Shown here: in pieces, positions 45,972 to 55,430 of the stretch
Layout of the letters: every line of letters begins with the position of its first letter
Numbering within the stretch: position 1 is the first letter of the stretch
Assembly (NCBI RefSeq): GCF_900129825.1
Contig: NZ_FQWZ01000002.1
Span: 62,001 to 126,000 of the forward strand
Direction of reading: 5' to 3'
Origin: Hydrocarboniphaga daqingensis
GTDB taxonomy: Bacteria; Pseudomonadota; Gammaproteobacteria; Nevskiales; Nevskiaceae
DNA length: 64,000 nucleotides
Program-made: the position numbers and the translations under genes
The notes under the pieces: model-generated
Told to the model about the DNA's origin: nothing
Database searches by the model: none
What the model saw: the letters and a program-made list of their open reading frames with translations, nothing else

Positions 45972-46283
45972 TCAGAACGGAATGCGGCCCGTCAGCATCT
46001 GCCACCACATGCGCCAGTCGCCAAGAAAGCTCAGCAGCGGATAGCGGAACGTGGCCGGCCGGTTGTGCTCGAAGAAGAAGTGACCGACCCAGGCAAACGC
46101 ATAGCCCTGCACCAGCGCCGCCAGCAGCCACCAGGGGTTGAGCGTCATCAAGGCCACGCCGACCCAGCCGAGCACCAGGCTGCTGCCGACGAAGTGCAGG
46201 CGCCGCGAGGTGCGGTTGGAATGCTCGCTCAAGTAGAACGGATAGAACTCGTCGAGCGTGGTGTAGCGCGGGGGCTGGCTCAT
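45972..46283 (-). CDS. DUF962/Mpo1-like membrane protein
   Basis: The 103-residue product matches the Mpo1-like DUF962 family: FYPFYLSEHSNRTSRRLHFV, then helices SLVLGWVGVALMTLNPWWLL and GYAFAWVGHFFFEHNRPATF, and the end FLGDWRMWWQMLTGRIPF. Conserved His residues (SEHSN, LHFV, GHFFFEHNRP) are those that coordinate iron in yeast Mpo1, a 2-hydroxy fatty acid dioxygenase. A similar oxygenase role is possible but untested. It is the last gene of the long pilM-to-dgt run. Confidence 0.87.
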   Translation of the reverse strand: MSQPPRYTTLDEFYPFYLSEHSNRTSRRLHFVGSSLVLGWVGVALMTLNPWWLLAALVQGYAFAWVGHFFFEHNRPATFRYPLLSFLGDWRMWWQMLTGRIPF

Positions 46284-46360
46284 ATCGATGCTCGCAGCAG
46301 GACGAGTGACGATGCTAACGGATCGGGCCGTGGCGCAGCGGCTGCCGCGCGTCAGCGGAC

Positions 46361-47509
46361 TCAGCGCAAGCGACGCGGGTCGAACAGGCGTTCGTGCTCG
46401 TCGAGGGCGTAGCGGTCGGTCATGCCGGCGATGTAGTCGGCGACGGCCAGCGCGCGGCCGTCGAGACCCCGCGCGGCTTCCAGCGTGCGCGCGGCGTCGC
46501 AGAATTCCGGCGGCATCAGCCGCACGTCGTCGATCAGCGCGGCGAACAGGTCGCGGATCACGCGCTTGGCCTTGGCCATCACGCGGTAGACCTGATGGTG
46601 CTGATACAGCTGCTGCCGCAGGAAGCGCTTGAGTTCGTGGTTGGCCGCGTTGAGTGCGTCGCTGTAGGCGATCAGCGGCTGCGCTTGCGCGCGCACCTGA
46701 TCGATATGCGTGACGCCGGCCGCGGCGATGCGCGCGCTGCTGGTCGTGGTCAGGTCTTCGACGAAGGTGCTCATCACGCGGCGCAGCGTTTCGTGGCGCT
46801 CTTGCTTGCCGCGCAGCGGACCGTAGGTGTCGAGCACGACGTCGTGATGGCGGCGGAACAGCGGCACGCTGCGTAGCTGCTCGATGGTCAGCAGACCGGC
46901 GCGCAGGCCGTCGTCGATGTCGTGGCTGTTGTACGCGATCTCGTCGGCAAGATTGGCCAGCTGGGCTTCGAGGCTGGGCTGGCCGCGCTCGATGAAGCGT
47001 CGGCCGACGTCGCCCAGTTCGCGCGCCCGCGCCAGGCTGCAATGCTTGAGGATGCCTTCGCGCGTCTCGAAGCTCAGGTTCAGACCGCGAAAGCTGGCGT
47101 ACTTGTCTTCCAGCTCGTCGACGACGCGCAGCGACTGCGCGTTGTGCTCGAAACCGCCGTGGTCGCGCATGCATTCGTTGAGCGCGTCCTGACCGGCGTG
47201 GCCGAACGGCGTGTGGCCCAGGTCGTGTGCCAGCGAAATCGCCTCGCACAGATCTTCGTGCAAGCGCAGCGAGCGCGCCATCGTCCGCGCCAGCTGCGCC
47301 ACTTCCAGGCTGTGCGTCAGCCGGGTGCGGAACAGATCGCCTTCGTGATTGACGAAGACCTGGGTCTTGTATTCGAGCCGGCGGAACGCGGCCGAATGGA
47401 TGATGCGATCGCGGTCGCGCATGTAGGCGCTGCGATTGCTCGGGCCGGGTTCATCGTAGCGACGACCGCGGGAATGGCATTCGAGCGCAGCATACGGGGC
47501 GAGATCCAT
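46361..47509 (-). CDS. dgt: dGTP triphosphohydrolase-like protein
   Basis: This HD-domain dNTP triphosphohydrolase has 382 residues. Metal-binding signatures are RTRLTHSLEVAQLARTMA and SLAHDLGHTPFGHAGQDALN, with a later Asp in LANLADEIAYNSHDIDDGLR. The N-terminal YKTQVFVNHEGDLFRTRLTH is typical of the dGTPase-like group that follows aroB in many proteobacteria. It starts 54 bases after aroB on the same strand. Whether it prefers dGTP or other dNTPs cannot be told. Confidence 0.93.
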   Translation of the reverse strand: MDLAPYAALECHSRGRRYDEPGPSNRSAYMRDRDRIIHSAAFRRLEYKTQVFVNHEGDLFRTRLTHSLEVAQLARTMARSLRLHEDLCEAISLAHDLGHTPFGHAGQDALNECMRDHGGFEHNAQSLRVVDELEDKYASFRGLNLSFETREGILKHCSLARARELGDVGRRFIERGQPSLEAQLANLADEIAYNSHDIDDGLRAGLLTIEQLRSVPLFRRHHDVVLDTYGPLRGKQERHETLRRVMSTFVEDLTTTSSARIAAAGVTHIDQVRAQAQPLIAYSDALNAANHELKRFLRQQLYQHHQVYRVMAKAKRVIRDLFAALIDDVRLMPPEFCDAARTLEAARGLDGRALAVADYIAGMTDRYALDEHERLFDPRRLR

Positions 47510-47563
47510 GCGCCATTCTACGACGCAGGCCGGCGCGCAGCGGCGGCCTGCGTGCGACCGGGG

Positions 47564-48718
47564 CTAGCCGGCCGCGCTACAAGCGTCGTGCAGCACGCTG
47601 TCGAGCAAGCTGGCGTCGAAGTCGCTGCTGATGATCGCGTCGCCCAAGCCGCGCATCAGGATCAGCCGCAGCTTGCCGTTCTGCACCTTCTTGTCGAGCC
47701 CCATCAGGTCGCGGAAGTCGGCGGCGGTCATGCCCGGGGGCGGCTGCGTCGGCAAGCCAGCGCGTTGAATCAGCGTGATGCAGCGTGCGGCCACCGCTTC
47801 GGTGATCCAGCCGTGACGCGCCGACAGGTCGGCCGCCAGGCACAGGCCCGCAGCGACCGCTTCACCGTGCAGCCATTGCGTATAGCCGGTATGGGTTTCG
47901 ATCGCATGGCCGAACGTGTGGCCGAGGTTGAGCAGCGCGCGCGGGCCGCTGCCGGTCTCGCGCTCGTCGAGGCCGACAATGCGCGCCTTGATCGCGCAGC
48001 AGCGCTCGATGATCTCGGCCAGCGCATTGGATTCCAGCGCCAGGATGCGGTCGAGATTCGCTTCCAGCCATTCGAACAGCAGGCTGTCGGCGAGCATGCC
48101 GTACTTGATCACTTCGGCCAGGCCCGCCAGCAGTTCGCGGCGCGGCAGCGTGCTCAAGCTGCTGGTGTCGGCGATCACCGACAGCGGCTGATGAAACGCG
48201 CCGATCAGGTTCTTGCCGCGCGCGTGATTGACGCCGGTCTTGCCGCCGACCGATGAGTCGACCTGCGCCAGCAGCGTCGTCGGCACCTGGATGAAGTCGA
48301 TGCCGCGCTGGTAGATCGCGGCGCAGAATCCGGCCAGATCGCCGACGACACCGCCGCCGAGCGCGATCAGGCAGCCGTCGCGCGACAGCCGCGACGCCAG
48401 CAGCCAGTCGAGCACCTGCCCGGCCGAGTCCCAGGTTTTCTGCGTCTCGCCGGCCGGCAGCACGAACACCTGGTCGTCGCCGATATGCAGTGCGGCCAGC
48501 AGCGGCGCCAGATACACCGGCGCGACGTTGCTGTCGGTGATCACGCGCAGCGCGCGGCCCTGAGCTTCGGGGAACGCAGCCTCGTTGGCGGCCAGGCCCT
48601 TGCCGATGCGGATCGGATAGCTGCGTGCGCCCAGCTCGACCTTGAGCACGCGGGCATTGTTCAGACGACTCGGCGGCGCGGCCGGTTGCGGCGGAATATG
48701 GGGTGTCACGAGTTCCAT
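47564..48718 (-). CDS. aroB: 3-dehydroquinate synthase
   Basis: AroB cyclises DAHP to 3-dehydroquinate, the second step of the shikimate pathway. The 384-residue chain shows the NAD-binding LIALGGGVVGDLAGFCAA, the substrate loop VPTTLLAQVDSSVGGKTGVN, AGLAEVIKYGML, and the zinc ligand segments LNLGHTFGHAIE and WLHGEAVAAG. About 25 extra N-terminal residues precede LKVELGARSYPIRIG. It lies 25 bases after aroK, the usual aroKB order. Confidence 0.96.
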   Translation of the reverse strand: MELVTPHIPPQPAAPPSRLNNARVLKVELGARSYPIRIGKGLAANEAAFPEAQGRALRVITDSNVAPVYLAPLLAALHIGDDQVFVLPAGETQKTWDSAGQVLDWLLASRLSRDGCLIALGGGVVGDLAGFCAAIYQRGIDFIQVPTTLLAQVDSSVGGKTGVNHARGKNLIGAFHQPLSVIADTSSLSTLPRRELLAGLAEVIKYGMLADSLLFEWLEANLDRILALESNALAEIIERCCAIKARIVGLDERETGSGPRALLNLGHTFGHAIETHTGYTQWLHGEAVAAGLCLAADLSARHGWITEAVAARCITLIQRAGLPTQPPPGMTAADFRDLMGLDKKVQNGKLRLILMRGLGDAIISSDFDASLLDSVLHDACSAAG

Positions 48719-48743
48719 CGTTTGCAGTTCGATCGGGATGCCG

Positions 48744-49277
48744 TCAGAGCGCAGTGGCCGGGCGGTCGATATGGTCTTCGATCTCGCGCGCCAGCACCCG
48801 CGCGTTGCGGCCGTCGGTCTGGATCACCAGGTCGGCGATCTCGCGATACAGCGGGTCGCGCATTTCAAACAGGCGCTGCAGCGTGGCGCGACGGTCGGGC
48901 ACGTTCTGCAGCAACGGGCGGTGATCGGTGCGCGCCGTACGCTGCAATTGCTGGTCGACGCTCGCGTGCAGGTAGACCACCAAGCCGCGTGCCGCCAGCC
49001 ACTGGCGGTTGTCCGGGTCGAGCACAGCACCGCCGCCAGTGGCCAGCACGACGTGGCTGCGCTGCGCCAGCTCGGCGATGACCAGCTTTTCGCGTTTGCG
49101 AAACCCGTCTTCGCCTTCTTTCTCGAAGATCAGTGGAATGTCGACGCCGGTGCGGATCTCGATCTCGCTGTCGCTGTCGATGAATTCCATGCCGCGGGTT
49201 TCGGCCAGCCGCTTGCCGACCGTGGTCTTGCCGGCGCCCATCGGGCCGACCAGAAAAATATTCGTCTTGCTCATCAT
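48744..49277 (-). CDS. aroK: shikimate kinase
   Basis: AroK phosphorylates shikimate with ATP. The 177-residue P-loop kinase shows FLVGPMGAGKTTVGKRLAE (Walker A), FIDSDSEIEIRTGVDIP for the shikimate-binding Asp, EDGFRKREKLV and ATGGGAVLDPDNR. The ATG at 49275-49277 overlaps the upstream lipoprotein stop as ATGA. In relatives aroK directly follows pilQ; here an Ig-like lipoprotein gene lies between. Confidence 0.96.
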   Translation of the reverse strand: MMSKTNIFLVGPMGAGKTTVGKRLAETRGMEFIDSDSEIEIRTGVDIPLIFEKEGEDGFRKREKLVIAELAQRSHVVLATGGGAVLDPDNRQWLAARGLVVYLHASVDQQLQRTARTDHRPLLQNVPDRRATLQRLFEMRDPLYREIADLVIQTDGRNARVLAREIEDHIDRPATAL

Positions 49278-51274
49278 TCAGCCGGTGGTCCGACGATCTC
49301 GATGCGCCGGGTGCTGCAGACCTGCGAGGCCGCGTCGGAACTGGTGGCGTTGCGGCGCACGCAGGCGCGCACATCGACGGTACGCAGATCGGCGTCGGTC
49401 AGCGCCGGCGAGAACGTCGGCACGTAGTACAGCGACGACGCCACGCCGCTGGCGTTGGTCGTCCCGCCGCCCGGGAACACACGCTCGTTGGGGTCGTTCG
49501 GTGCGGCCGGCGACACCACGGAGAACAGCACTTGCGCGCCGTCGACCGGCGCGAATGCGCTGTTGAGCACCGAGAACGTCAGCGCAACGCTGCGCTGCGC
49601 ACCACTGGCATCGGGCGAGCTGAGCGTGCGCAGCGGCGCGGTCAGGTCGACGCAGTTGCGCCCGTCGGACGTGGTTTCGCAAATCTCGTCGACGAACTGC
49701 ACGCCGGTGCTGGCCGTCAGCGTGCCGCTGGTGCCGCTGGCCGCGCAGCTGCGATTTTCAGTGGCACTGACCTGCACGAAGCCCGACCGATCGGAATAGA
49801 CGCGTACCGGCACCTGGAACTGCCCGTTGCTGCCCAACTGCACGACGCGGCTCTGCGCGGCCGGCACCGGGTCGCCATTGATTTCGAGCAGGAAGGTGCT
49901 GGTACCACTGCCCTGGAACGTGGCACTCAGATTGACGCAGCCGGCCACGCCAGCGCCGCTGGCGGTGGCCCACTGGAACGCCAGCGGTACGGCATTGGGC
50001 TGCCCGACCGTGCCGGCGCTGCCGAACACGGGCGCCGTGAACTGGAACGCGTCGGGCTGCACGGCCACCGACTGGGTGCCGGTGCAGACGCTGCCGGTCA
50101 ACGCGCACGAGCTCGCCAGCACGGCGTCGCCGGTGGTGACCGCCGCCGCGCTGATCGTCAGGCTGGAATTGCTTGCCGTCGAGGTCTTCGGCGTGATCGC
50201 AAACTTCACCTGGCCGAAGCGGTCGGTGACGCCGACCAGGCCGTTGGCGTCGGGCGTCAGCGTGACGCTGCCGCCGTCGGACAGCGTGATCGACAGCTGG
50301 GTGTTTTCGCGGGCGACGCGCGTGCCGTCGGCGGCAACCGACGTAACGGTGGCCGTGTAGCCGGTCTGCTGACGGCCCGCCGAGCCACTGCTGGGTCCGC
50401 TGACGGTGACCAGCGTCTTGGCCGGATCCGGCGGCGGCGCGACTGCGAGGCTGAACGTTGCGGGATTGCTGGTGACGCCATTGAGGCTGGCCGTCACGCT
50501 GAGCACTTCGGCAGTGCGCTCTTCGACCGTCGGCGCGACGTAGTCAAAGGCGGCCGTGCCGTCGATCAGCGACGCATCGTCGACCAGCCGCACAGCGGCG
50601 TCGGCCAGCGTCGGCGTGACGCTGATTGTCGCGCCGCTGATCGGACCCGGCGTGCCGCAGCCGCTGGCCGGGCGCGTCACGGTAATCAGGAAGTCGGGCA
50701 GCAGCTCGCCGGATGCGGCCGTGACCGTGCCGCTGGCCTGACGCGCGCCCGATGCGTTTTTCGGCCCTTGCAGACGCACGGTGGGGACCGTCGTCGGCTG
50801 CAGCTCGATCGGATACTCCTCGGAGCCGCGCGCAACGCCGTCGACCTGCACGGTGCCGGTGATCGTCACGGCCAGCGAGTTGCGGATCGCATCGCTGGGC
50901 GGGGTGTAGCTAAACGGCAGCACGCCAGCCGCATTGGTGTCGCCGCCGTTGAGTCGCGTCTTGCCGTCGGCCAGCGTCGCCCGGATCGTGCCGCTGGCGG
51001 TGCCGTTGATCGTGGCGCTGAGCGCGACGAACACCTCCGGCGCAACGGCGCCGCTGGGGCGGGTCACCGTGGCCGTGTAGCCGGTGGCGGTGACGCCGGG
51101 CTCGACGCAGTCGGGGCCGGCGATCTCGATCAGGTAGCGGCTGCTGGACCCGCCGCCGCTGCTGCTGCCGTCATCGTCGAGCAAACCGCTAGCGTCGTCG
51201 CCGCTGCTGCCGCAGGCAGCCAGCAGCAACGTGGCAATCAGACTGCAGCCGCGAAGGGCTTGACCAAGGTTCAT
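49274..51274 (-). CDS. Ig-like-repeat surface lipoprotein between pilQ and aroK
   Basis: The 666-residue protein has a lipoprotein signal (SLIATLLLAAC, Cys at about 21), a Gly/Ser/Asp linker, and several beta-rich repeats resembling bacterial Ig-like/invasin-type domains. The recurring patterns are GVTATGYTATVTRPSG, GPKNASGARQASGTVTAASG and GPSSGSAGRQQTGYTATVTS, each followed by VSLT/TATV-type strands and GVA.F.Y.P turns. The C-terminus has scattered Cys. It is probably outer-membrane anchored and surface or periplasm facing. It is 128 bases after pilQ and overlaps aroK by four bases, so it belongs to the same transcript. It has no recognised enzymatic domain. Confidence 0.8.
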   Translation of the reverse strand: MNLGQALRGCSLIATLLLAACGSSGDDASGLLDDDGSSSGGGSSSRYLIEIAGPDCVEPGVTATGYTATVTRPSGAVAPEVFVALSATINGTASGTIRATLADGKTRLNGGDTNAAGVLPFSYTPPSDAIRNSLAVTITGTVQVDGVARGSEEYPIELQPTTVPTVRLQGPKNASGARQASGTVTAASGELLPDFLITVTRPASGCGTPGPISGATISVTPTLADAAVRLVDDASLIDGTAAFDYVAPTVEERTAEVLSVTASLNGVTSNPATFSLAVAPPPDPAKTLVTVSGPSSGSAGRQQTGYTATVTSVAADGTRVARENTQLSITLSDGGSVTLTPDANGLVGVTDRFGQVKFAITPKTSTASNSSLTISAAAVTTGDAVLASSCALTGSVCTGTQSVAVQPDAFQFTAPVFGSAGTVGQPNAVPLAFQWATASGAGVAGCVNLSATFQGSGTSTFLLEINGDPVPAAQSRVVQLGSNGQFQVPVRVYSDRSGFVQVSATENRSCAASGTSGTLTASTGVQFVDEICETTSDGRNCVDLTAPLRTLSSPDASGAQRSVALTFSVLNSAFAPVDGAQVLFSVVSPAAPNDPNERVFPGGGTTNASGVASSLYYVPTFSPALTDADLRTVDVRACVRRNATSSDAASQVCSTRRIEIVGPPAE

Positions 51275-51402
51275 AGGGAGCGCGGCGGAAGGCTGACGCG
51301 CAGTATAGCCAAGCGCCCGCTCCGACCGGCCCGCCACCGCAGCGGCGCCGGGTGGCGCCGGTATGTCTTGTCTACCCGGGAGCCGGTCACGTCGGCATCG
51401 GA

Positions 51403-53679
51403 TCAGTGATCCTGCAGACCCTCGCGCAGGATCTTGGGCGTGACGAAGATCAGCAGCTCATCCTTGTTGTTGACCGTCGTCCGGTTGCGGAATGCTGCAC
51501 CCAGGATCGGAATGTCGCCCAGCAGCGGAATCTTCGACACGCTGTTGCGGTTCTCTTGCTGGTAGATGCCGCCCAGCACCACGGTCTGCCCGTTCTGCAC
51601 CAGCACTTGCGTGGTGACCTTGCGCGTGTCGATCGACGGAATCGAGCCGGTGGCCGTCGCATAGCTTTGGCCGACGCTGTCGTTGTTGACCGCCAGATCC
51701 ATGATGATGCGATCGTCCGGCGTGACTTGCGGCGTGACGCTCAGCGACAGCACGGCTTTCTTGAACGACACCGCCGTGGCGCCGCTGCTGGCCGCTTCCT
51801 GGTACGGGATTTCGACGCCCTGTTCGATCGACGCCTGCTTGGCGTTGGACGTGATCACGCGCGGCGTCGATACCACTTCGCCTCGACCTTCGGCCTGCAA
51901 GGCCGACAGTTCCAGATCGACCAGGTAATCCGAGCCCAGCACCGCCAGCGCGATGCGGCCCGCGTTGCCGCCGGCCGGCAGGCTGACGTTGAAGCGGTCT
52001 TCGAGATTGCCGACCGACGCGCGGCCGTTGCCGTTGCTGATGAAGCTGTTGACCGTGGTGTCGTTGGCTTCGGCGCTGCCCGAGGTGCTGATCAGCCCGT
52101 TGCGACCGTTGCGTGCGACGGCGCTGACGCCGAAGCGCGTACCCAGTTCGCGCGAATAATCGTTGTTGGCAATCACGATGCGCGACTCGATCAGCACTTG
52201 CTTGACCGGAATGTCGAGCCTGGCGACCAGCGTGCGGATTTCCGCGAGCTTTTCGCGCGTTTCGAGGATCAGCAGCGTGTTGGTACGTTCGTCGACCGAA
52301 ACCCGGCCGCGCTCGCTGAGCACGCTGTTGTCGCCTTCCTTCAGCAGCGCGGCGATATCGGCGGCCTTGGCGTAGTTGACCTGCACCAGCTCGCTGCGCA
52401 GCGGCGCCAGATCGACTTTCTGCTTTTCGGCTTCGGCTTCGATCTTGTCGCGCTCGGCCAGTTCGGCCACCGGCGCCACCAGCATCACGTTGCCCTGCTG
52501 GCGCATGCCCAAGCCCTTGGTGCGCAGGATGATGTCCAGCGCCTGATCCCAGGGCACGTTCTGCAGCCGCATCGCGATCTCGCCCGTGACGCTGTCGGAT
52601 ACCACCATGTTGGTACCGGCGACGTCGGCGATGATCTGCAGCAGGCTGCGGATGTCGATGTTCTGGAACGAAAGCGAGATACGCTCGCCGGTGTACTGCG
52701 GCTCGTTGCGCTTGCGCTCTTCCTTCTGCGTCGTCGTCAGCGGCTGCAGCTCGATGGTGTACTGCGACCCGTTCTGATACGCCACTTGCTCGTAGTCGGC
52801 ACCCGCGACCGGCGTGATGATGATCTCGGCATCCATGCCGCTGCGCTGCGTGTCGATGAACTTCACCGGCGTGGCGAAGTCGAGCACGTCGAGCCGGCGC
52901 ATCAGCGCGCCGGTCAGCGTCGCATTGCGGAAGCGTGCACGCACCTTGCCGCCTTCGTCGCTGACGTCGACGCTGGCTTGCGGGTTGTTCAGCGCAACGA
53001 CGATGCGGCCCTCGCCTTTCTCGCCCCGGCGAAAATCAATTGCCGTGATCGTCAGTGCAGAGGCCGGGGCCGGCCTGGACGCCGGCGTCGCAGGCTCGGC
53101 CACCAGCGCCGCGGCCGGAGCGGGCGATGCCGGCGTAGCCGTGCCCTCAGGCTGAGGCCGGGTCATGCCGGCGATCACCGAAGGACTCTCGTCAGCACCG
53201 GCGATCTGCAGGAACACCTTGTTGCCATCGACACGCAAGGTATACGGCGCCAGCTCGCTCAACTCGATGACGACGCGACTGCGATCCGCCGCATCGGCCG
53301 CGATCGTGTTGCGCACGCGCCCGAGATTGACCTTGCGCACGCGCTCGGCCAATGCGATGCGGGTCGCAGGCAAATCCACCGACAGTCGGGCCGGCCGGTC
53401 GGTCGCAAACACCACCGGCTCCGGCGCAGCCGAGGACAGCGTCAACGTGACCAGCACACGGCCGTTGGCGAGCGGGCTGGCATCGATCGACTGCAGCGCA
53501 CGCGACGGCACCGCCGGGTCGGCCGAGGTCTGCGCTTGCGCCAGGGGCGCGGCCAACACCAGCACCAACACCATGATGATGGTCAGTCGCAACGGCCACG
53601 TCAGCGGCGCAGAGGCGAGCCGCGTTACCGAGCGGCGCGGGCTACGGTGACCGGTCGGCGATTCAGATTGCGACGTCAT
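51403..53679 (-). CDS. pilQ: type IV pilus secretin PilQ
   Basis: PilQ forms the outer-membrane pore for the pilus. It has 758 residues: a signal region ending LAAPLAQAQ, two AMIN domains (about 60-160 and 205-300), an STN/secretin short domain (GERISLSFQNIDIRSLLQII), an N1 domain (VQVNYAKAADIAALL), and the secretin core with EVVSTPRVITSNAKQASIEQ, VEIPYQEA, VSVTP-type strands and VVLGGIYQQENRNSVSKIPL. It ends DELLIFVTPKILREGLQDH. It is the last of pilMNOPQ, with AGGGAG upstream of the ATG. Confidence 0.97.
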   Translation of the reverse strand: MTSQSESPTGHRSPRRSVTRLASAPLTWPLRLTIIMVLVLVLAAPLAQAQTSADPAVPSRALQSIDASPLANGRVLVTLTLSSAAPEPVVFATDRPARLSVDLPATRIALAERVRKVNLGRVRNTIAADAADRSRVVIELSELAPYTLRVDGNKVFLQIAGADESPSVIAGMTRPQPEGTATPASPAPAAALVAEPATPASRPAPASALTITAIDFRRGEKGEGRIVVALNNPQASVDVSDEGGKVRARFRNATLTGALMRRLDVLDFATPVKFIDTQRSGMDAEIIITPVAGADYEQVAYQNGSQYTIELQPLTTTQKEERKRNEPQYTGERISLSFQNIDIRSLLQIIADVAGTNMVVSDSVTGEIAMRLQNVPWDQALDIILRTKGLGMRQQGNVMLVAPVAELAERDKIEAEAEKQKVDLAPLRSELVQVNYAKAADIAALLKEGDNSVLSERGRVSVDERTNTLLILETREKLAEIRTLVARLDIPVKQVLIESRIVIANNDYSRELGTRFGVSAVARNGRNGLISTSGSAEANDTTVNSFISNGNGRASVGNLEDRFNVSLPAGGNAGRIALAVLGSDYLVDLELSALQAEGRGEVVSTPRVITSNAKQASIEQGVEIPYQEAASSGATAVSFKKAVLSLSVTPQVTPDDRIIMDLAVNNDSVGQSYATATGSIPSIDTRKVTTQVLVQNGQTVVLGGIYQQENRNSVSKIPLLGDIPILGAAFRNRTTVNNKDELLIFVTPKILREGLQDH

Positions 53680-53692
53680 TGCTGCGACTCCC

Positions 53693-54217
53693 TCATTGCG
53701 TCAGCGCCAGCACGGCAGCGCGCTGTAGCCAGCCGCCGAAGCCGTCGGCGACGAGCTCCGACAGCGCGATTTCTTGGTCGGTGATCGATTTGATCTGGCC
53801 GAAGTTTTGACCCATGTGCGCGCCGATGCCGACGCGATGGATGACACCGTCGGGCGCCTTCACCAACGCGTACACCGCATTGCTGGTGCGGATCGTGCCC
53901 TGCATCCGCAATGCGTCGAGCGGGTACTCTTCAAGGGCCTCCTTCGGACGCTTGAAATCCGGCTGCGGCCCGGTGCCTGCGACCGTGGTCGCGGTCCGCT
54001 GCGGCTCGACGGCGATAAACGGATCGCGCCGACCGGCAATGTCGTAGACGAAAGCCTCGTAAGGCTTGATCTGCGGAATCGGCGCGATCGAGGTGGACCG
54101 CCGCGACTTGACCTCGGCTACCCACTGCTCCAGCTCGTCCATGCTGCGACCGCAGCCGCCAAGCAGCGGCAGCGTCAACAGAAGCACGCTCCAGCGCACC
54201 CGAACGCGGCGGCTCAT
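53693..54217 (-). CDS. pilP: type IV pilus assembly lipoprotein PilP
   Basis: PilP links the PilN/PilO inner-membrane complex to PilQ. The 174-residue lipoprotein has a signal ending LLGGC (Cys at about 22), a linker with KPYEAFVYDIAGRRDPFIA, and the beta domain EEYPLDALRMQGTIRTSNAV to VHRVGIG-type and GGWLQRAAVLAL strands. The ATG at 54215-54217 overlaps the pilO stop as ATGA. Confidence 0.95.
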   Translation of the reverse strand: MSRRVRVRWSVLLLTLPLLGGCGRSMDELEQWVAEVKSRRSTSIAPIPQIKPYEAFVYDIAGRRDPFIAVEPQRTATTVAGTGPQPDFKRPKEALEEYPLDALRMQGTIRTSNAVYALVKAPDGVIHRVGIGAHMGQNFGQIKSITDQEIALSELVADGFGGWLQRAAVLALTQ

Positions 54218-54849
54218 TTGCCACCTTCCTTCGGAGCCGGCGTCATCTCGCTTTCTTCCAGATACCGGTAGGTCTTGGCCAACGCCGTCATCCGCAACTC
54301 GCCGCGCGGCGCGGTTCCACCGGCGGGTTTGAGTTCGACCTCGTCGATGGTGACGATGCGCGGCAGCGCCGCGACCGCGCTGACGAAGGCGCCCATCTCG
54401 TGATAGCTGCCGGTGACGACGATCCGGTTCGGAATTTCGGCGTAGAAATCGCGCGGAATTTCGGCTTGAGGCTGGAACAGCTCTTCTTCCAGTGCGCTGG
54501 CGACGCGCGTCTGCGAAATATCGGCCAGCAGATTGGCGACTTCGGTGCGGCTCGGCAGCTGTCGCAGCATCGCGCCGAAGCTGCGCTCCATTTCCTTGAG
54601 CTGTTCCTTGTACGCATCGAGCGCGGCGACTTTCTTCTGCTTGCGTTCGAACTCGCCGCGCAGATCGACTTCCTGCGCTTCGGCCGCGGCCAGTTCGTCG
54701 CGCAGCGGTTGCACCGCGAACCACAGGCCGGCAGCCAGAATCATGATGCCCAGCAGCACTGATGCGGCGACGCGAACCCACGACGGCCAGCCGCCCGGAT
54801 TCTGCGCGTCGAGCGTCTGCAGGTCGGCCATCACCTGTCGGAGCTTCAT
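54214..54849 (-). CDS. pilO: type IV pilus inner-membrane protein PilO
   Basis: The 211 residues comprise a short cytoplasmic N-terminus, one transmembrane helix (VAASVLLGIMILAAGLWFAV), a coiled coil (AEAQEVDLRGEFERKQKKVA) and a ferredoxin-like periplasmic domain (RIVVTGSYHEMGAFVSAVAA, PRIVTIDEVELKP). PilO dimerises with PilN and sets pilus dynamics. It overlaps both neighbours by four bases. Confidence 0.96.
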   Translation of the reverse strand: MKLRQVMADLQTLDAQNPGGWPSWVRVAASVLLGIMILAAGLWFAVQPLRDELAAAEAQEVDLRGEFERKQKKVAALDAYKEQLKEMERSFGAMLRQLPSRTEVANLLADISQTRVASALEEELFQPQAEIPRDFYAEIPNRIVVTGSYHEMGAFVSAVAALPRIVTIDEVELKPAGGTAPRGELRMTALAKTYRYLEESEMTPAPKEGGK

Positions 54850-55424
54850 TCGAGCGTCTCGTCGGGGGTATCGCTGGGCGGCTTGGTCAGATTGCGAACC
54901 TGCAATGTGAATTCGCTCTGACGCTGGCTGTTCTTTTCGGTGGTCTTGATCACGACCAGCTTGGGGTCGTCGAACCAGGTCGATGCATCGAGGTTCTTCA
55001 TGTAGGCCGACACACGCGCATTGGATTCGGCGACGCCTTCGATGACGACGCCGGCACCGGTCTGCTTGACCGTGGTCAGGCTCACGCCTTCGGGCAGCGT
55101 GTTGACCAGCTCGTCGAAGAAATGAACGGTGGCGCTGCGCGAGGCCTGCAGCTGTTCGATCACGCGCATCCGCGACAACAAGTTGCGCTTGACCTTCTCC
55201 AGCTCCTGGATCTCCTTGATCTTGAGGTCGACCTCGGCGATCTGCTGACGCAGGTAGTCATTACGCAGGTTCTGGCGGTCGACGGCGCCGCTGGCCAGCA
55301 GATAGCTGAGCAGTACCAGACCGGCCGATATCGTGAACGCGACGGCCAGCATCGCGTTGAACTGGCGCTTGCGGGTTTCACGCCGCTGCGCACGCCAATC
55401 CAGCAGATTGATGCGGATGATCAT
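54846..55424 (-). CDS. pilN: type IV pilus inner-membrane protein PilN
   Basis: The 192-residue protein starts with the PilM-binding tail IIRINLLDWRAQRRETRKRQ. A transmembrane helix follows (MLAVAFTISAGLVLLSYLLA), then a coiled coil and the periplasmic domain (LVNTLPEGVSLTTVKQTGAG, VVIEGVAESNARVSAYMKNL). The INLLDWR motif that docks into PilM is intact. It is six bases after pilM. Confidence 0.97.
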   Translation of the reverse strand: MIIRINLLDWRAQRRETRKRQFNAMLAVAFTISAGLVLLSYLLASGAVDRQNLRNDYLRQQIAEVDLKIKEIQELEKVKRNLLSRMRVIEQLQASRSATVHFFDELVNTLPEGVSLTTVKQTGAGVVIEGVAESNARVSAYMKNLDASTWFDDPKLVVIKTTEKNSQRQSEFTLQVRNLTKPPSDTPDETLE

Positions 55425-55430
55425 GCGCGA

